Assembly (NCBI GenBank): GCA_910579965.1
Contig: CAJTWF010000039.1
Coordinates: 1 to 22,927 of the forward strand
Length of the DNA: 22,927 bases
Origin: an uncultured Oscillospiraceae bacterium
GTDB taxonomy: Bacteria > Bacillota > Clostridia > Oscillospirales > Oscillospiraceae
Direction of reading: 5' to 3'
Shown here: piece by piece, positions 1 through 7,012 of the stretch
How positions within the stretch are numbered: position 1 is the stretch's first letter
Layout: every line of letters begins with the position of its first letter
The notes under the pieces: model-generated
Database searches by the model: none
Seen by the model: only the letters and a program-made list of their open reading frames with translations
What the model was told of the DNA's origin: nothing
Translations under genes and position numbers: made by a program

Positions 1-314
1 ATGAAGCGGAGCAGGCCAATCTTAACAATGAGATTATCGGCCTTGAGGACTGGGTAGCCACCCGCGAGGAAATGGACAACGGCTTTGACCAGTTCGCCGC
101 TTTGGTCGAGAAATATGTGGACATCCCGGAGCTGACACCGACCATTGTAAACGAGTTTATCAAAAAGATCATCGTCTATGCGCCAGAGAAGCAAGGGACC
201 ACGCGGATTCAGAAGGTCAGGATTATCTTCAATTTCCTGGATGATCTGGATATGCCGGAAATTGGTGAACCTGTTATCAGCGAAACTACCTATGGACGCA
301 GAAAGACGGCGTGA
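1..314 (+). CDS. Large serine recombinase, C-terminal fragment (5' end outside window)
   Basis: The frame is open from the window edge (first full codon at 3) to a TGA at 312-314, so only about the last 103 residues are visible. The sequence reads as the C-terminal part of site-specific serine recombinases with a DUF4368-type tail: a charged helical stretch (EEMDNGFDQFAALVEKY), then a segment starting ELTPTIVNEFIKKIIVYAP and ending in an IIFNFLDDLDMPEI-like strand. Such proteins excise and integrate transposons or integrative elements (Tn4451 TnpX-like). The catalytic resolvase domain lies outside the window, so activity cannot be judged. The gene is less GC-rich than the chromosomal genes to its right, which fits imported DNA. 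It ends 77 bp before a tRNA-Leu 3' end, suggesting an element border here. Family assignment rests on pattern recognition of the tail only. Confidence 0.8.
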   Translation, partial: EAEQANLNNEIIGLEDWVATREEMDNGFDQFAALVEKYVDIPELTPTIVNEFIKKIIVYAPEKQGTTRIQKVRIIFNFLDDLDMPEIGEPVISETTYGRRKTA

Positions 315-330
315 TCGTGCGATCACGCCG
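307..330. repeat. Perfect inverted repeat at recombinase stop codon
   Basis: Arms of 11 bp (CGGCGTGATCG and its complement) are separated by 2 bp and span the recombinase TGA. There is no T-run on either side, so it is not a standard intrinsic terminator. It could be a weak terminator or part of the end of the mobile element. Confidence 0.5.
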
Positions 331-390
331 CCCTCTGCGGAAATAGTTCCCTATCACCTTTTACCCTTGATGTTGCGGGGTTTTCTATCA

Positions 391-476
391 TGGTGCCGGT
401 GGTGGGACTCGAACCCACACGCTGTCGCCAGCGGCGGATTTTGAATCCGCTACGTCTACCATTCCATCACACCGGC
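391..476 (-). tRNA. tRNA-Leu (anticodon CAA)
   Basis: On the minus strand the 86-nt molecule begins GCCGGTGTGATGGAATGG and ends with encoded CCA. The 7-bp acceptor pairs GCCGGTG with CACCGGC. The anticodon arm GCGGA-TTCAAAA-TCCGC gives anticodon CAA (reads UUG, Leu). The long variable arm GCTGGCGACAGC is typical of class II tRNAs and supports Leu, and the T arm contains GGTTCGAGTCC. It lies 32 bp downstream of tRNA-Arg and is probably co-transcribed with it. Its 3' end faces the recombinase fragment. Confidence 0.96.
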
Positions 477-508
477 GTGGTCCCTATGTTACATCAGCCT
501 TTGCGGCT

Positions 509-585
509 TGGCACCCCCGATGCGATTCGAACGCATGGCCTTTCGCTTAGGAGGCGAACGCTCTATCCTGCTGAGCTACGGGGGC
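509..585 (-). tRNA. tRNA-Arg (anticodon CCT)
   Basis: The minus strand reads GCCCCCGTAGCTCAGCAGGA and so on, ending CGGGGGT-G-CCA with encoded CCA; 77 nt. The anticodon stem-loop TTCGC-CTCCTAA-GCGAA gives anticodon CCU (reads AGG, Arg). The D arm (GCTCAGC...GAGC) and T arm (GCGTTCGAATCGC) are canonical. It is the first gene of a two-tRNA unit driven by the promoter at 612-640. Confidence 0.97.
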
Positions 586-611
586 ATATGCGATTATCCG
601 CGAACAGGACT

Positions 612-640
612 ATTATACCCAACCAGAGGCCGGTTGTCAA
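612..640 (-). promoter_or_regulatory. Consensus promoter of the tRNA-Arg/tRNA-Leu unit
   Basis: On the minus strand TTGACA (640-635), a 17-bp spacer and TATAAT (617-612) form a perfect vegetative sigma-A promoter, 27 bp before the tRNA-Arg 5' end. A strong consensus promoter is expected for stable RNA genes. Confidence 0.9.
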
Positions 641-667
641 CCGCCCCTGCCCCTTTTCCGGGGAAAT

Positions 668-712
668 CCCGCCCTGCTGTCCTTCCGGGGCGGGAGGAGG
701 GCAGGGCCCTCC
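668..712 (-). terminator. Hairpin cluster downstream of the ferredoxin gene
   Basis: Two GC-rich stem-loops lie just past the ferredoxin stop: GGAGGG/CCCTCC at 696-712 and CCCGCCC/GGGCGGG at 668-694. In the minus direction the second is followed only by ATTTCCCC, so this is a weak terminator candidate rather than a textbook one. Confidence 0.4.
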
Positions 713-724
713 CCCCTATGTAGC

Positions 725-1114
725 TTATTTCTCCTCCACCGCCAGGATGCCCATGGGGCAGGCCTTGGCGCAGATGCCGCAGGCGATGCACTTGCTGGCC
801 TTGTCCGCTCCCGGGGCCAGGACCATCACGTGCATGGGGCAGGCCTCCACGCACTTGCCGCAGCCCACGCACTTCTTCTTGTCAATCATGTACACGCCCT
901 TGGCGTTCTGGGAGATGGCTCCCTCGGGGCAGGTGCGGGCGCACTTTCCGCACATGATGCAGCTGTTGACCTTGGGCTCGCCGTCGGGCTTGGCGGTGAT
1001 GCGGATACAGCTCAGCTCGGGGTCAAACGTCTTGTAGAACGCCTCGGAGCAGGCACGCACACAGCTCAGGCACGCCATGCAGGGATTCTCTTTGCTGACC
1101 ACTAATTTTTTCAT
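725..1114 (-). CDS. Polyferredoxin with four [4Fe-4S] cysteine motifs
   Basis: A 129-residue cytoplasmic iron-sulfur protein, probably an electron carrier or an accessory electron-transfer subunit. Four complete CxxCxxCxxxC motifs occur at C12-C22, C52-C62, C82-C92 and C109-C119, the last three with the CP ending typical of bacterial ferredoxins; sixteen cysteines could hold four [4Fe-4S] clusters. The segment resembles ferredoxin domains of RnfB-type subunits and formate or hydrogenase accessory proteins, but there is no membrane or catalytic domain. The start is ATG at 1114 because AGGAGG lies 9-10 bp upstream; the longer open frame upstream has no such signal and overlaps ygiQ. It has its own promoter (1155-1183) overlapped by an inverted repeat resembling a Rex operator. 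The physiological partner is not shown by the neighbourhood. Confidence 0.92.
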   Translation of the reverse strand: MKKLVVSKENPCMACLSCVRACSEAFYKTFDPELSCIRITAKPDGEPKVNSCIMCGKCARTCPEGAISQNAKGVYMIDKKKCVGCGKCVEACPMHVMVLAPGADKASKCIACGICAKACPMGILAVEEK

Positions 1115-1154
1115 ATGAGGAAGACCTCCTGTTTCTGAAATGATTCCGTCCCCT

Positions 1155-1183
1155 ATCCTACCAGATATATTGTTAAATTGCAA
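1155..1183 (-). promoter_or_regulatory. Promoter of the polyferredoxin gene
   Basis: The minus strand has TTGCAA (1183-1178), a 17-bp spacer and TAGGAT (1160-1155). Each box matches consensus at 4 of 6 positions. The start codon is about 40 bp downstream with AGGAGG between. The -35 box is embedded in the inverted repeat at 1167-1190. Confidence 0.6.
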
Positions 1184-1190
1184 ACAATAT
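1167..1190. promoter_or_regulatory. Inverted repeat over the ferredoxin -35 box (possible Rex-type operator)
   Basis: Perfect 8-bp arms ATATTGTT and AACAATAT are separated by 8 bp. The core reads TTGTTAA-ATTG-CAAACAA, close to the clostridial Rex operator form TTGTTAA-n4-TTAACAA (7/7 in the left half, 5/7 in the right). A repressor bound here would block the -35 box. The match to the Rex consensus is from memory of the family; binding is inference. Confidence 0.45.
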
Positions 1191-1211
1191 TTTTGCCATT
1201 CCGCGTTTTCC

Positions 1212-3134
1212 TTATTTTTTTCTGCCCCGGCCCTGGCGGCCCCTGGCGCCGGATTTTTCCGCTCCCCTGGCGGGCGGCTTCGCCCCCTTGGCGGGGCGGG
1301 CGCGGCTCTCCCGCTGCGCCGGATTTCTGACCTCCCCCAGGGGCCGCACCAGGCACTCCCTGCCAAAGCCGATCAGATCCGTCCGCCCCGCCCGGTGGAG
1401 GGCCTCCACCACCAGGCGGCGCTTTTCCGGCCGCTTCCACTGCAAAAGCGCCCGCTGAAGGGCCTTGTCGTGGGGGCTCTTGGCCACGTACACCGGCTCC
1501 ATGGTCCGGGGATCCAGCTCCGTGTACCACATGCAGGTGGACAGGGTCCCCGGGGTGGGGTAGAAGTCCTGGACCTGCTCCGGCTGACGGCCGGTCCTGT
1601 TGAGAAACACCGCCAGATCCACCGCGTCGTTCAGCGTACAGCCCGGGTGGCTGCTCATCAGGTAGGGCACCAGATACTGCTCCAGGCCGTAGCGCTGGTT
1701 GAGGCGCTGGTACTTGTCCCGGAACCGCTCATACACGTCGAAGTGGGGCTTGCCCATGTAGTCCAGCACCCGGGCGGAGCAGTGCTCCGGGGCCACCTTC
1801 AGCTGGCCTGAGACGTGGTGCTTCACCAGCTGGGAGAAGAACTCGCCGTTCTTCTCCGAGAGCATGTAGTCGTAGCGGATGCCGCTGCGGATGAACACCT
1901 TCTTCACCCCCGGCACGGCCCGCACCTTCCGGAGCAGGGCCAGGTAGTCGGCGTGGCTGGGGTCCAGGTTCTTACAGGGGGTGGGGGCCAGGCAGGAGCG
2001 GTTTTTGCACATGCCGTTTTTCAGCTGGCTCTTGCAGCTGGGGTGGCGGAAGTTGGCCGAGGGCCCCCCCACGTCGTGGACATAGCCCTTGAACTTGGGG
2101 TCTCTGGTGAAGATCTCCACCTCCCGCACCACACTCTCGTGGCTGCGGGAGGTAATCATCCGCCCCTGGTGGAAGGCCAGGGAGCAGAAATTGCACCCGC
2201 CGAAGCAGCCCCGGTTGTGGGTGACGGAGAAGCGGACCTCCTCAATGGCGGCCACGCCCCCCAGGGCCTCGTACATGGGGTGGACCTCCCGGGCGTAGGG
2301 CAGGGCGTACACCCAGTCCAGCTCCTCCCGGCGCAGGGGCGGGGCGGGGGGATTGACCACCAGGGTCCGCTCCCCGTGGGGCTGGAGGATGGTCCTGCCC
2401 CGGACGGCGTCGTGCTCCTCGTACTCTGTTCTGGTGGCCAGGGCGTAGTCCCGTTTGCTGGCGCACACCGCCTCGTAGGAGGGCACGGGAACCGCCGGCA
2501 GGCCACCGGGCGCCGGGTCCCTGGACGCGTAGGCCGTGCCCCGGACGTCCGTTATCGCCTCCACCCGCTCTCCCCCGGCCAGCCGCCGGGCGATCTCCCG
2601 GGTGGCCCGCTCCCCCATGCCGTAGACCAGCAGGTCCGCGCCGGCGTCAAAGAGAATGGAGCGGCGCACGCTGTCGTCCCAGTAGTCGTAGTGGGCGAAG
2701 CGGCGCAGGCTGGCCTCCAGCCCGCCGATGACCACCGGCGTGCCGGGGAATGCCTCCCGGGCCCGGTTGGCGTAGACGATGGTGGCCCGGTCCGGCCGCA
2801 GGCCCATCCGGTTTCCGGGGCTGTAGGCGTCGGCGGAGCGGCGCTTCCTGGCGGCGGTGTAGTGGGCCACCATGGAGTCGATGTTCCCGCCGCCGATGAG
2901 CACGCCATAGCGGGGCTTGCCCATGGCCAGGAATGCCTCCGCGCTGTGCCAGTCCGGCTGGGCCAGCACAGCCACCCGGTGGCCGTCCGCCTCCAGGCAG
3001 CGGGCGATGATGGCCGTGCCGAAGCTGGGGTGGTCCACGTAGGCGTCGGCGGTGACCACCAGAAAGTCGTAGTACCACCAGCCCCGCTGGTGCATGTCCT
3101 CCTGACTGACAGGGAGAAAATCGAGGGTATCCAT
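1212..3134 (-). CDS. YgiQ-family radical SAM protein
   Basis: A 640-residue cytoplasmic protein of the UPF0313/YgiQ family, whose reaction is not established. The N-terminal part (about 1-290) is a Rossmann-like/B12-binding-like region with DFLVVTADAYVDHPSFG near residue 24 and VVIGGLEASLRRFAHYDYWDD near 134. The radical SAM cluster motif is C310-x3-C314-x2-C317 (CFGGCNFC), followed by a second conserved cysteine-rich stretch (CKSQLKNGMCKNRSCLAPTPC) typical of this family. The C-terminus is a low-complexity Arg/Lys/Pro/Gly tail. ATG at 3134 is chosen because GGAGGAGG precedes it by about 8 bp; the frame is open further upstream but runs into the leader. Length is normal for the family. It is transcribed from a consensus promoter 138 bp upstream through a hairpin-rich leader. 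Confidence 0.93.
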   Translation of the reverse strand: MDTLDFLPVSQEDMHQRGWWYYDFLVVTADAYVDHPSFGTAIIARCLEADGHRVAVLAQPDWHSAEAFLAMGKPRYGVLIGGGNIDSMVAHYTAARKRRSADAYSPGNRMGLRPDRATIVYANRAREAFPGTPVVIGGLEASLRRFAHYDYWDDSVRRSILFDAGADLLVYGMGERATREIARRLAGGERVEAITDVRGTAYASRDPAPGGLPAVPVPSYEAVCASKRDYALATRTEYEEHDAVRGRTILQPHGERTLVVNPPAPPLRREELDWVYALPYAREVHPMYEALGGVAAIEEVRFSVTHNRGCFGGCNFCSLAFHQGRMITSRSHESVVREVEIFTRDPKFKGYVHDVGGPSANFRHPSCKSQLKNGMCKNRSCLAPTPCKNLDPSHADYLALLRKVRAVPGVKKVFIRSGIRYDYMLSEKNGEFFSQLVKHHVSGQLKVAPEHCSARVLDYMGKPHFDVYERFRDKYQRLNQRYGLEQYLVPYLMSSHPGCTLNDAVDLAVFLNRTGRQPEQVQDFYPTPGTLSTCMWYTELDPRTMEPVYVAKSPHDKALQRALLQWKRPEKRRLVVEALHRAGRTDLIGFGRECLVRPLGEVRNPAQRESRARPAKGAKPPARGAEKSGARGRQGRGRKK

Positions 3135-3273
3135 GGCGAGCCTCCTCCGGCGGGGCAGAGCCCCTTGACAGACCGGGTGTACCGGTGATAATGGGCGGCA
3201 GAGGGGCGCTGGGGCCCTCTGCCCGCTGGTCCTGTGCTGCAAGCCGCCCCGGGAGGGGGCGCTGCAGGCTGTG
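3135..3273 (-). promoter_or_regulatory. Long structured leader of the ygiQ-type gene
   Basis: The predicted transcript start near 3272 leaves about 138 nt of untranslated leader. It contains several stem-loops on the minus strand: a 9-bp stem GGCAGAGGG/CCCTCTGCC at 3197-3223, a GC-rich one around 3240-3268, and a small ACCGG/CCGGT one near 3174-3188. I do not recognise it as a known riboswitch class. Confidence 0.4.
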
Positions 3274-3278
3274 TAAGC

Positions 3279-3307
3279 ATTATATCAGCGGCGGGATTCC
3301 TTGTCAA
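3279..3307 (-). promoter_or_regulatory. Consensus promoter of the ygiQ-type gene
   Basis: On the minus strand TTGACA (3307-3302), 17 bp, TATAAT (3284-3279). Both hexamers are exact consensus. It points toward the radical SAM gene. Confidence 0.9.
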
Positions 3308-3338
3308 TCCGGCCCGGGGGAGGCGGCGGTATAGCCGG

Positions 3339-3382
3339 ACACACCAGAAACCCCCGCCCAAGGGCGGGGGTTTCTGGTGTGT
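3339..3382 (-). terminator. Strong intrinsic terminator, end of metNIQ (probably bidirectional)
   Basis: A perfect inverted repeat with 21-bp arms (3339-3359 and 3362-3382) and a 2-bp loop. The core is a run of C's pairing with a run of G's, flanked by an A-tract on one side and a T-tract on the other (AAACCCCCGCCC core). It lies downstream of metQ and upstream of the ygiQ promoter, so its likely job is to separate the two minus-strand units. Confidence 0.75.
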
Positions 3383-3615
3383 GTTGTGTGTGTTTTAGGA
3401 GGGAGAAATTGCATTGGGTGTTACCCCTTTGCTGAGGTAATAGTACCGCATCTTTAAGAAGAAATCATGTACTCGCTGTAAACAAATTATGAACGTTTTA
3501 GCCGATTCATTCCGTTTCAGGGTTCTGTGAATTCTCCTCCCGTGCGGTCTCCCGGGGCGTGCGTTTTCAGCCTGCTGCGGCTTGCAGGCTCTCCCCCGCG
3601 CGCCCGAAGCGCCCA
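3383..3615. other. Non-coding stretch between metQ and its terminator
   Basis: About 230 bp, AT-richer than the surroundings. Near metQ there is a stem-loop AGCCTGC/GCAGGCT at 3569-3590 with no T-run. Short open frames exist on the minus strand but have no ribosome binding site or recognisable protein features. I see no gene here. Confidence 0.5.
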
Positions 3616-4416
3616 TCAGAACAGCGGCACCACAGCGCCGTCATAGGTGCTCTCGATAAACGCGCGGACCTCGTCGCTCTGGAGGGCCTTCACCAGGGCC
3701 TTGACGGCCTCGTTGTTCTCATTGCCCTCCTTCACCGCCACCACGTTCACATAGGCCTCCGCGGCCGCGCCGTCGGCGGCCTCCACCGCCAGGGCGTCGG
3801 ACACCTTCAGGCCCGCGTCAATGGCGTAGTTGCCGTTGATGACCGCCGCGTCCACGTCCTGGAGCCGGGCGGGCAGCTGGCTGGCCTCCAGCTCCACGAT
3901 CTCGTAGTTGTGGGGATTTTCCGCGATGTCGCTCTTGGTGGCGTTCAGGCCCACGCCGTCATTGAGCTTGATGAGCCCCTCCTGCTCCAGCAGGAGCAGG
4001 GCCCGGGCCTCGTTGGTGGCGTCGTTGGGCACCGCGATCTGCGCGCCGTCCGCCAGCTCGGAGAGGGACGCGGTCTTGCCGGCGTAGAGGCCGAAGGGCT
4101 CGTAGTGGATGCCCGCCGCGTTCACCAGATGGGTGCCGCTGCTCTGGTTGAAGTCGTTCATGTAGGTGATGTGCTGGAAGTAGTTGGCCAGCAGGGAGCC
4201 GTCCTCCACGGAGTTGTTGGGCTGGATGTAGTCGTTATACTCCACGATCTCCAGGGTGTAGCCGTCCTTGGCCATGAGGTCCTTGGCGATCTCCAGGATC
4301 TCCGCGTGGGGGGCCGGGGTGGCGCCCACCTTGATGGTCTTGTCGCCGCCGCCGCAGGCGGTGAGGCCCAGGGCGAGAACCAGGGCCAGGGTCAGAGCAA
4401 GTACTTTCTTCTTCAT
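3616..4416 (-). CDS. metQ: Methionine ABC transporter substrate-binding lipoprotein MetQ
   Basis: A 266-residue lipoprotein that captures D/L-methionine outside the membrane and delivers it to MetI/MetN. The N-terminus is a lipoprotein signal (MKKK, hydrophobic run, lipobox LTAC with C21 as the lipidated residue, then a GGGDK linker). The mature part has the NlpA/MetQ family hallmarks: IKVGATPAPHAEIL near the start, YNDYIQPN, NYFQHITYMNDFN, and AAVINGNYAIDAGL. Length is normal. The start overlaps the metI stop by 4 bp (ATGA), with AAGGAG 10-15 bp upstream, indicating translational coupling. It is the last gene of metNIQ. Methionine is the best-supported substrate because of the MetN NIL domain and the upstream Met T-box; related lipoproteins bind other amino acids. 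Confidence 0.95.
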   Translation of the reverse strand: MKKKVLALTLALVLALGLTACGGGDKTIKVGATPAPHAEILEIAKDLMAKDGYTLEIVEYNDYIQPNNSVEDGSLLANYFQHITYMNDFNQSSGTHLVNAAGIHYEPFGLYAGKTASLSELADGAQIAVPNDATNEARALLLLEQEGLIKLNDGVGLNATKSDIAENPHNYEIVELEASQLPARLQDVDAAVINGNYAIDAGLKVSDALAVEAADGAAAEAYVNVVAVKEGNENNEAVKALVKALQSDEVRAFIESTYDGAVVPLF

Positions 4417-5129
4417 TTCCGTTTTCTCCTTCTGCTTTCGGTTGGATTAATACGCCTGTCGGTTTTCACGGACAGGGCGGTACCGATGGACTGAATGAGC
4501 TGCACCAGCAGCACCAGCAGGATGACCGAGCCCCAGAGCATCACGGTCATCTGCCGCTGATAGCCCTTCATCAGGGCCATGGAGCCCAGGCCTCCCGCGC
4601 CGATGGCGCCGGCCATGGCCCCGTAGCTGAGGATGGTGATGGTGGCGGTGGTGAGGCCGTTGATGAGGGAGGGGCGGCACTCGGAGAGCATCACCTTGGT
4701 GATGATCTGCCAGGGGGAGCAGCCCATGGCCTGGGCCGCCTCCACCACCCCGGCGTCCAGCTCCCGCAGGGAGCTCTCCACGATCCGGGCCACAAAGGGC
4801 GCGGCGGCCGCCACCAGGGGGACGATGCTGGCCGGGGTGCCTACGCTGGTGCCCAGCAGCAGCCGGGACAGGGGGATAACGATTACCATTAGAATAAGGA
4901 AGGGCACGCTGCGCAGCAGGTTCACCGCCACGTTCAGGGCCGTCATCAGGGGCCCGGGGACCTTGAGGATCCGTCCGTTCTCCCCGGCCACCAGCACCAC
5001 CCCCAGGGGCAGGCCGATCACGTAGGACAGGGCGGTGGCGATGAGGGTGGCGTACACGGTCTCCCAGATGGCAAAGGGCGCCTCCTGGAGAAAGCGCAGA
5101 ACCTGGGGATCAGCGAAAAAATCAGCCAT
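4413..5129 (-). CDS. metI: Methionine ABC transporter permease MetI
   Basis: A 238-residue inner-membrane permease, the translocation channel of the MetNIQ importer. Five or so hydrophobic segments are visible (around 22-47, 60-82, 92-115, 155-185 and 195-215). The cytoplasmic EAA loop that contacts MetN reads EAAQAMGCSPWQIITKVMLSE. The family signature TTATITILSYGAMAGAIGAGGLG follows. The chosen start, ATG at 5129, overlaps the end of metN by 8 bp; a much longer open frame upstream merely runs antiphase inside metN. The C-terminus is a short basic tail (ESRRRKRK). It overlaps metQ by 4 bp, so metN, metI and metQ form one coupled operon. Confidence 0.95.
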   Translation of the reverse strand: MADFFADPQVLRFLQEAPFAIWETVYATLIATALSYVIGLPLGVVLVAGENGRILKVPGPLMTALNVAVNLLRSVPFLILMVIVIPLSRLLLGTSVGTPASIVPLVAAAAPFVARIVESSLRELDAGVVEAAQAMGCSPWQIITKVMLSECRPSLINGLTTATITILSYGAMAGAIGAGGLGSMALMKGYQRQMTVMLWGSVILLVLLVQLIQSIGTALSVKTDRRINPTESRRRKRK

Positions 5130-6144
5130 GGTAGTCGGGCACCTCCTCCACGGTAATGTCCTTTTGGGCTCTGATGTAGGCCATGGCCTTGCCGGCCCCC
5201 TCCCTGGGCAGGCCCAGGAGCATGGTGCCGAAGGCCCGGCCGTCGATGTTCCGGGTGTCCGCCCCCAGAATGTTTGCCTTGACGCCGCAGTCGATGGCCA
5301 GGGTGGCGATGAGGGGCTGGTAGGAGGTGCCGCCGTTGAAGGCCACCCGGATGACCCGGTCCTGGCCCGCCGCGCTGCTGAGGACCTCCTCCGGCACGCC
5401 GTCCGGGTACACCAGCCGCCGGCCGGCCTCGCTGCTGGGGCTGGCAAAGATCTCCTCCACCGTGCCGGTCTCCGCCAGATGGCCGTGGTCCAGGATGGCC
5501 ACCCGGGCGCAGATCTCCTCGATGACCTTCATCTCGTGGGTGATGACCACCACGGTGATGCCCAGCCGCTTATTGATGTCCTGGATGAGCCGCAGGATGT
5601 CCCGGGTGGTCTTGGGGTCCAGGGCGGAGGTGGCCTCGTCGCACAGGAGGACCCTGGGGTTGGTGGCCAGGGTGCGGGCGATGGCCACCCGCTGCTTCTG
5701 GCCGCCGGAGAGCTGGGCGGGATACGCGCCGGCCCGGCCGGCCAGATCCACGAGCTCCAGCAGCTCCCCGGCCCGGCGGACGGCCTCCCTTCGGGGCGTG
5801 CCCGCCAGCTCCAGGGGGAAGCAGATGTTGTCCAGGGCCGTGCGCTGCATGAGCAGGTTGAAGCTCTGGAAGATCATGCCGATGGACTGGCGGGCGCGGC
5901 GCAGCTCCTTCTCCGTCAGGCGGAGCATGTCCCTGCCGTCCACGATCACCTCCCCGGCGGTGGGCCGCTCCAGGAGGTTGATGCACCGCACCAGGGTGCT
6001 CTTTCCGGCTCCGCTGAGACCGATGACGCCGAAAATCTCGCCGGCGCGGACCTCGATGGACACGTCCTCCAGGGCGCGGACCTCGTTCTCGCCGCCGCCG
6101 AAGCGCTTGGTCAGGTGCTTGAGTTGGATAATGGGTTCCGCCAT
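5122..6144 (-). CDS. metN: Methionine ABC transporter ATP-binding protein MetN
   Basis: A 340-residue ATPase that powers methionine import and is inhibited by cytoplasmic methionine through its C-terminal domain. Walker A is GLSGAGKS at about residues 42-49, the ABC signature LSGGQKQR at 145-152, Walker B VLLCDEATSALD at about 165-176, and the switch His is in VVVITHEM. The last 80 or so residues form the NIL (ACT-like) domain that binds methionine (VIRVAFNGGTSYQPLIATLA). ATG at 6144 is preferred over one 24 codons upstream because AAGGAGGG sits just before it. It starts the metNIQ cluster, 124 bp downstream of the hydrolase gene; no convincing promoter or terminator lies in that gap, so it is probably served by the upstream T-box transcript. 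Confidence 0.95.
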   Translation of the reverse strand: MAEPIIQLKHLTKRFGGGENEVRALEDVSIEVRAGEIFGVIGLSGAGKSTLVRCINLLERPTAGEVIVDGRDMLRLTEKELRRARQSIGMIFQSFNLLMQRTALDNICFPLELAGTPRREAVRRAGELLELVDLAGRAGAYPAQLSGGQKQRVAIARTLATNPRVLLCDEATSALDPKTTRDILRLIQDINKRLGITVVVITHEMKVIEEICARVAILDHGHLAETGTVEEIFASPSSEAGRRLVYPDGVPEEVLSSAAGQDRVIRVAFNGGTSYQPLIATLAIDCGVKANILGADTRNIDGRAFGTMLLGLPREGAGKAMAYIRAQKDITVEEVPDYHG

Positions 6145-6231
6145 AGGGCTCCCTCCTTTTTGGCTCCCTTTTGCCTTTTCTGTTGATAAATGCCTATATA
6201 TTTTCCCGGCTGTCAAAATGATTGAATGGGC

Positions 6232-6250
6232 GTTATCTGTGACGGATAAC
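6232..6250. repeat. Small inverted repeat between hydrolase and metN
   Basis: GTTATC and GATAAC arms are separated by 7 bp. No T-run follows in either direction, so it is not a terminator. On the minus strand a TTGACA (6216-6211) follows it, but no -10 box occurs at 16-18 bp. A weak operator or nothing. Confidence 0.25.
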
Positions 6251-6268
6251 TACCCGACAAACTGGGGG

Positions 6269-7012
6269 TTAGCTGAGCGGCAACAGTTTCATATTTTTTG
6301 CTCGATTCATATTTGCAATAAGTTCGCCATATTCAAACGGCTTACCGTGTCCTGGGTATATGATCTTCGGCCTAAACGCAATGATTGTTTCCCATGATTT
6401 TAGAAACGCTGTCTTGTCCTCCACCCAAATGGTTATTCTGTGTAAGCTCGGTAATCCGTTCATAGCTGCGTCGCCACAAAATAAGGAGCCGTCACGCAGT
6501 AAAAGAGATATGGAATCAGCCGTGTGACCGGGAGTATCAATAATTTTCCCTTGTAGTAAAAACTCCACCTGTTTACGGTTTCGCTCGCTTACTTGAATAC
6601 ATCTGCATTGATACTCTTGTCTCAATTTAGGAAACAAATGCCCGCCCTTGCCAGCAAGCTTCATGAAAGAGCAAAAGCCCAAAGCAAGCCGGCTTGTGCA
6701 GCCGCCGCGAAAGGAGTTCTGTCCTCTGTATAACCCCTCTAATGCCCTGCCGCTCATAACAATTTGAGTGTCAGGGCATTCCGAAAGCATTTCGTTTAGA
6801 TACCCGGCATGGTCATCGTGGGCGTGTGTCAAAAAAATATACAGGATCTGTTGGATGTTTATATTTAGTGCTGCCAGTTTCTTTTTAAGACGCTCAAACC
6901 CATTTTCATATCCCGTATCAATCAGTACGTACCCTCGATCAATGGGATATATCCAATTATTGACGATTCTGCTTCCTGCATTGACCATATTGGGGTTCTT
7001 CCTCCCGTCCAT
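6269..7012 (-). CDS. MBL-fold metallo-hydrolase
   Basis: A 247-residue cytoplasmic metallo-beta-lactamase-fold protein. The metal-binding motif THAHDDH (residues 62-68) is complete, and further ligands are visible: PGHT (H163), GD (D181) and PGHG (H222). It is therefore likely an active di-zinc hydrolase of the glyoxalase II-like or general MBL group; the substrate cannot be told. The first ATG (7012) lacks a good ribosome binding site, and GGGAGG lies 12 bp before a second in-frame ATG at 6988, which could be the true start (239 residues). The gene is visibly AT-richer than its neighbours and uses many AT-ending codons, suggesting transfer. It sits between the T-box leader and metN on the same strand, so it is probably the first gene of that transcript. 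Confidence 0.85.
   Translation of the reverse strand: MDGRKNPNMVNAGSRIVNNWIYPIDRGYVLIDTGYENGFERLKKKLAALNINIQQILYIFLTHAHDDHAGYLNEMLSECPDTQIVMSGRALEGLYRGQNSFRGGCTSRLALGFCSFMKLAGKGGHLFPKLRQEYQCRCIQVSERNRKQVEFLLQGKIIDTPGHTADSISLLLRDGSLFCGDAAMNGLPSLHRITIWVEDKTAFLKSWETIIAFRPKIIYPGHGKPFEYGELIANMNRAKNMKLLPLS

Noticed and set aside
307..330. Terminator for the recombinase gene
   Set aside because: The stem is perfect but no T-run follows; recorded as an inverted repeat only.
1815..3188. A 457-codon open frame opposite the ygiQ-type gene
   Set aside because: Low-complexity Gly/Val/His product typical of antisense GC-rich DNA; the opposite strand encodes a clear radical SAM protein.
3395..3616. A 73-codon frame downstream of metQ on the minus strand
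   Set aside because: No ribosome binding site, a basic low-complexity start, and overlap with the metQ stop; treated as non-coding.
6145..6268. A SAM riboswitch or separate promoter for metN
   Set aside because: The gap is only 124 bp, has no S-box-like stems, and the single TTGACA has no -10 box at proper spacing; the upstream T-box explains Met control better.
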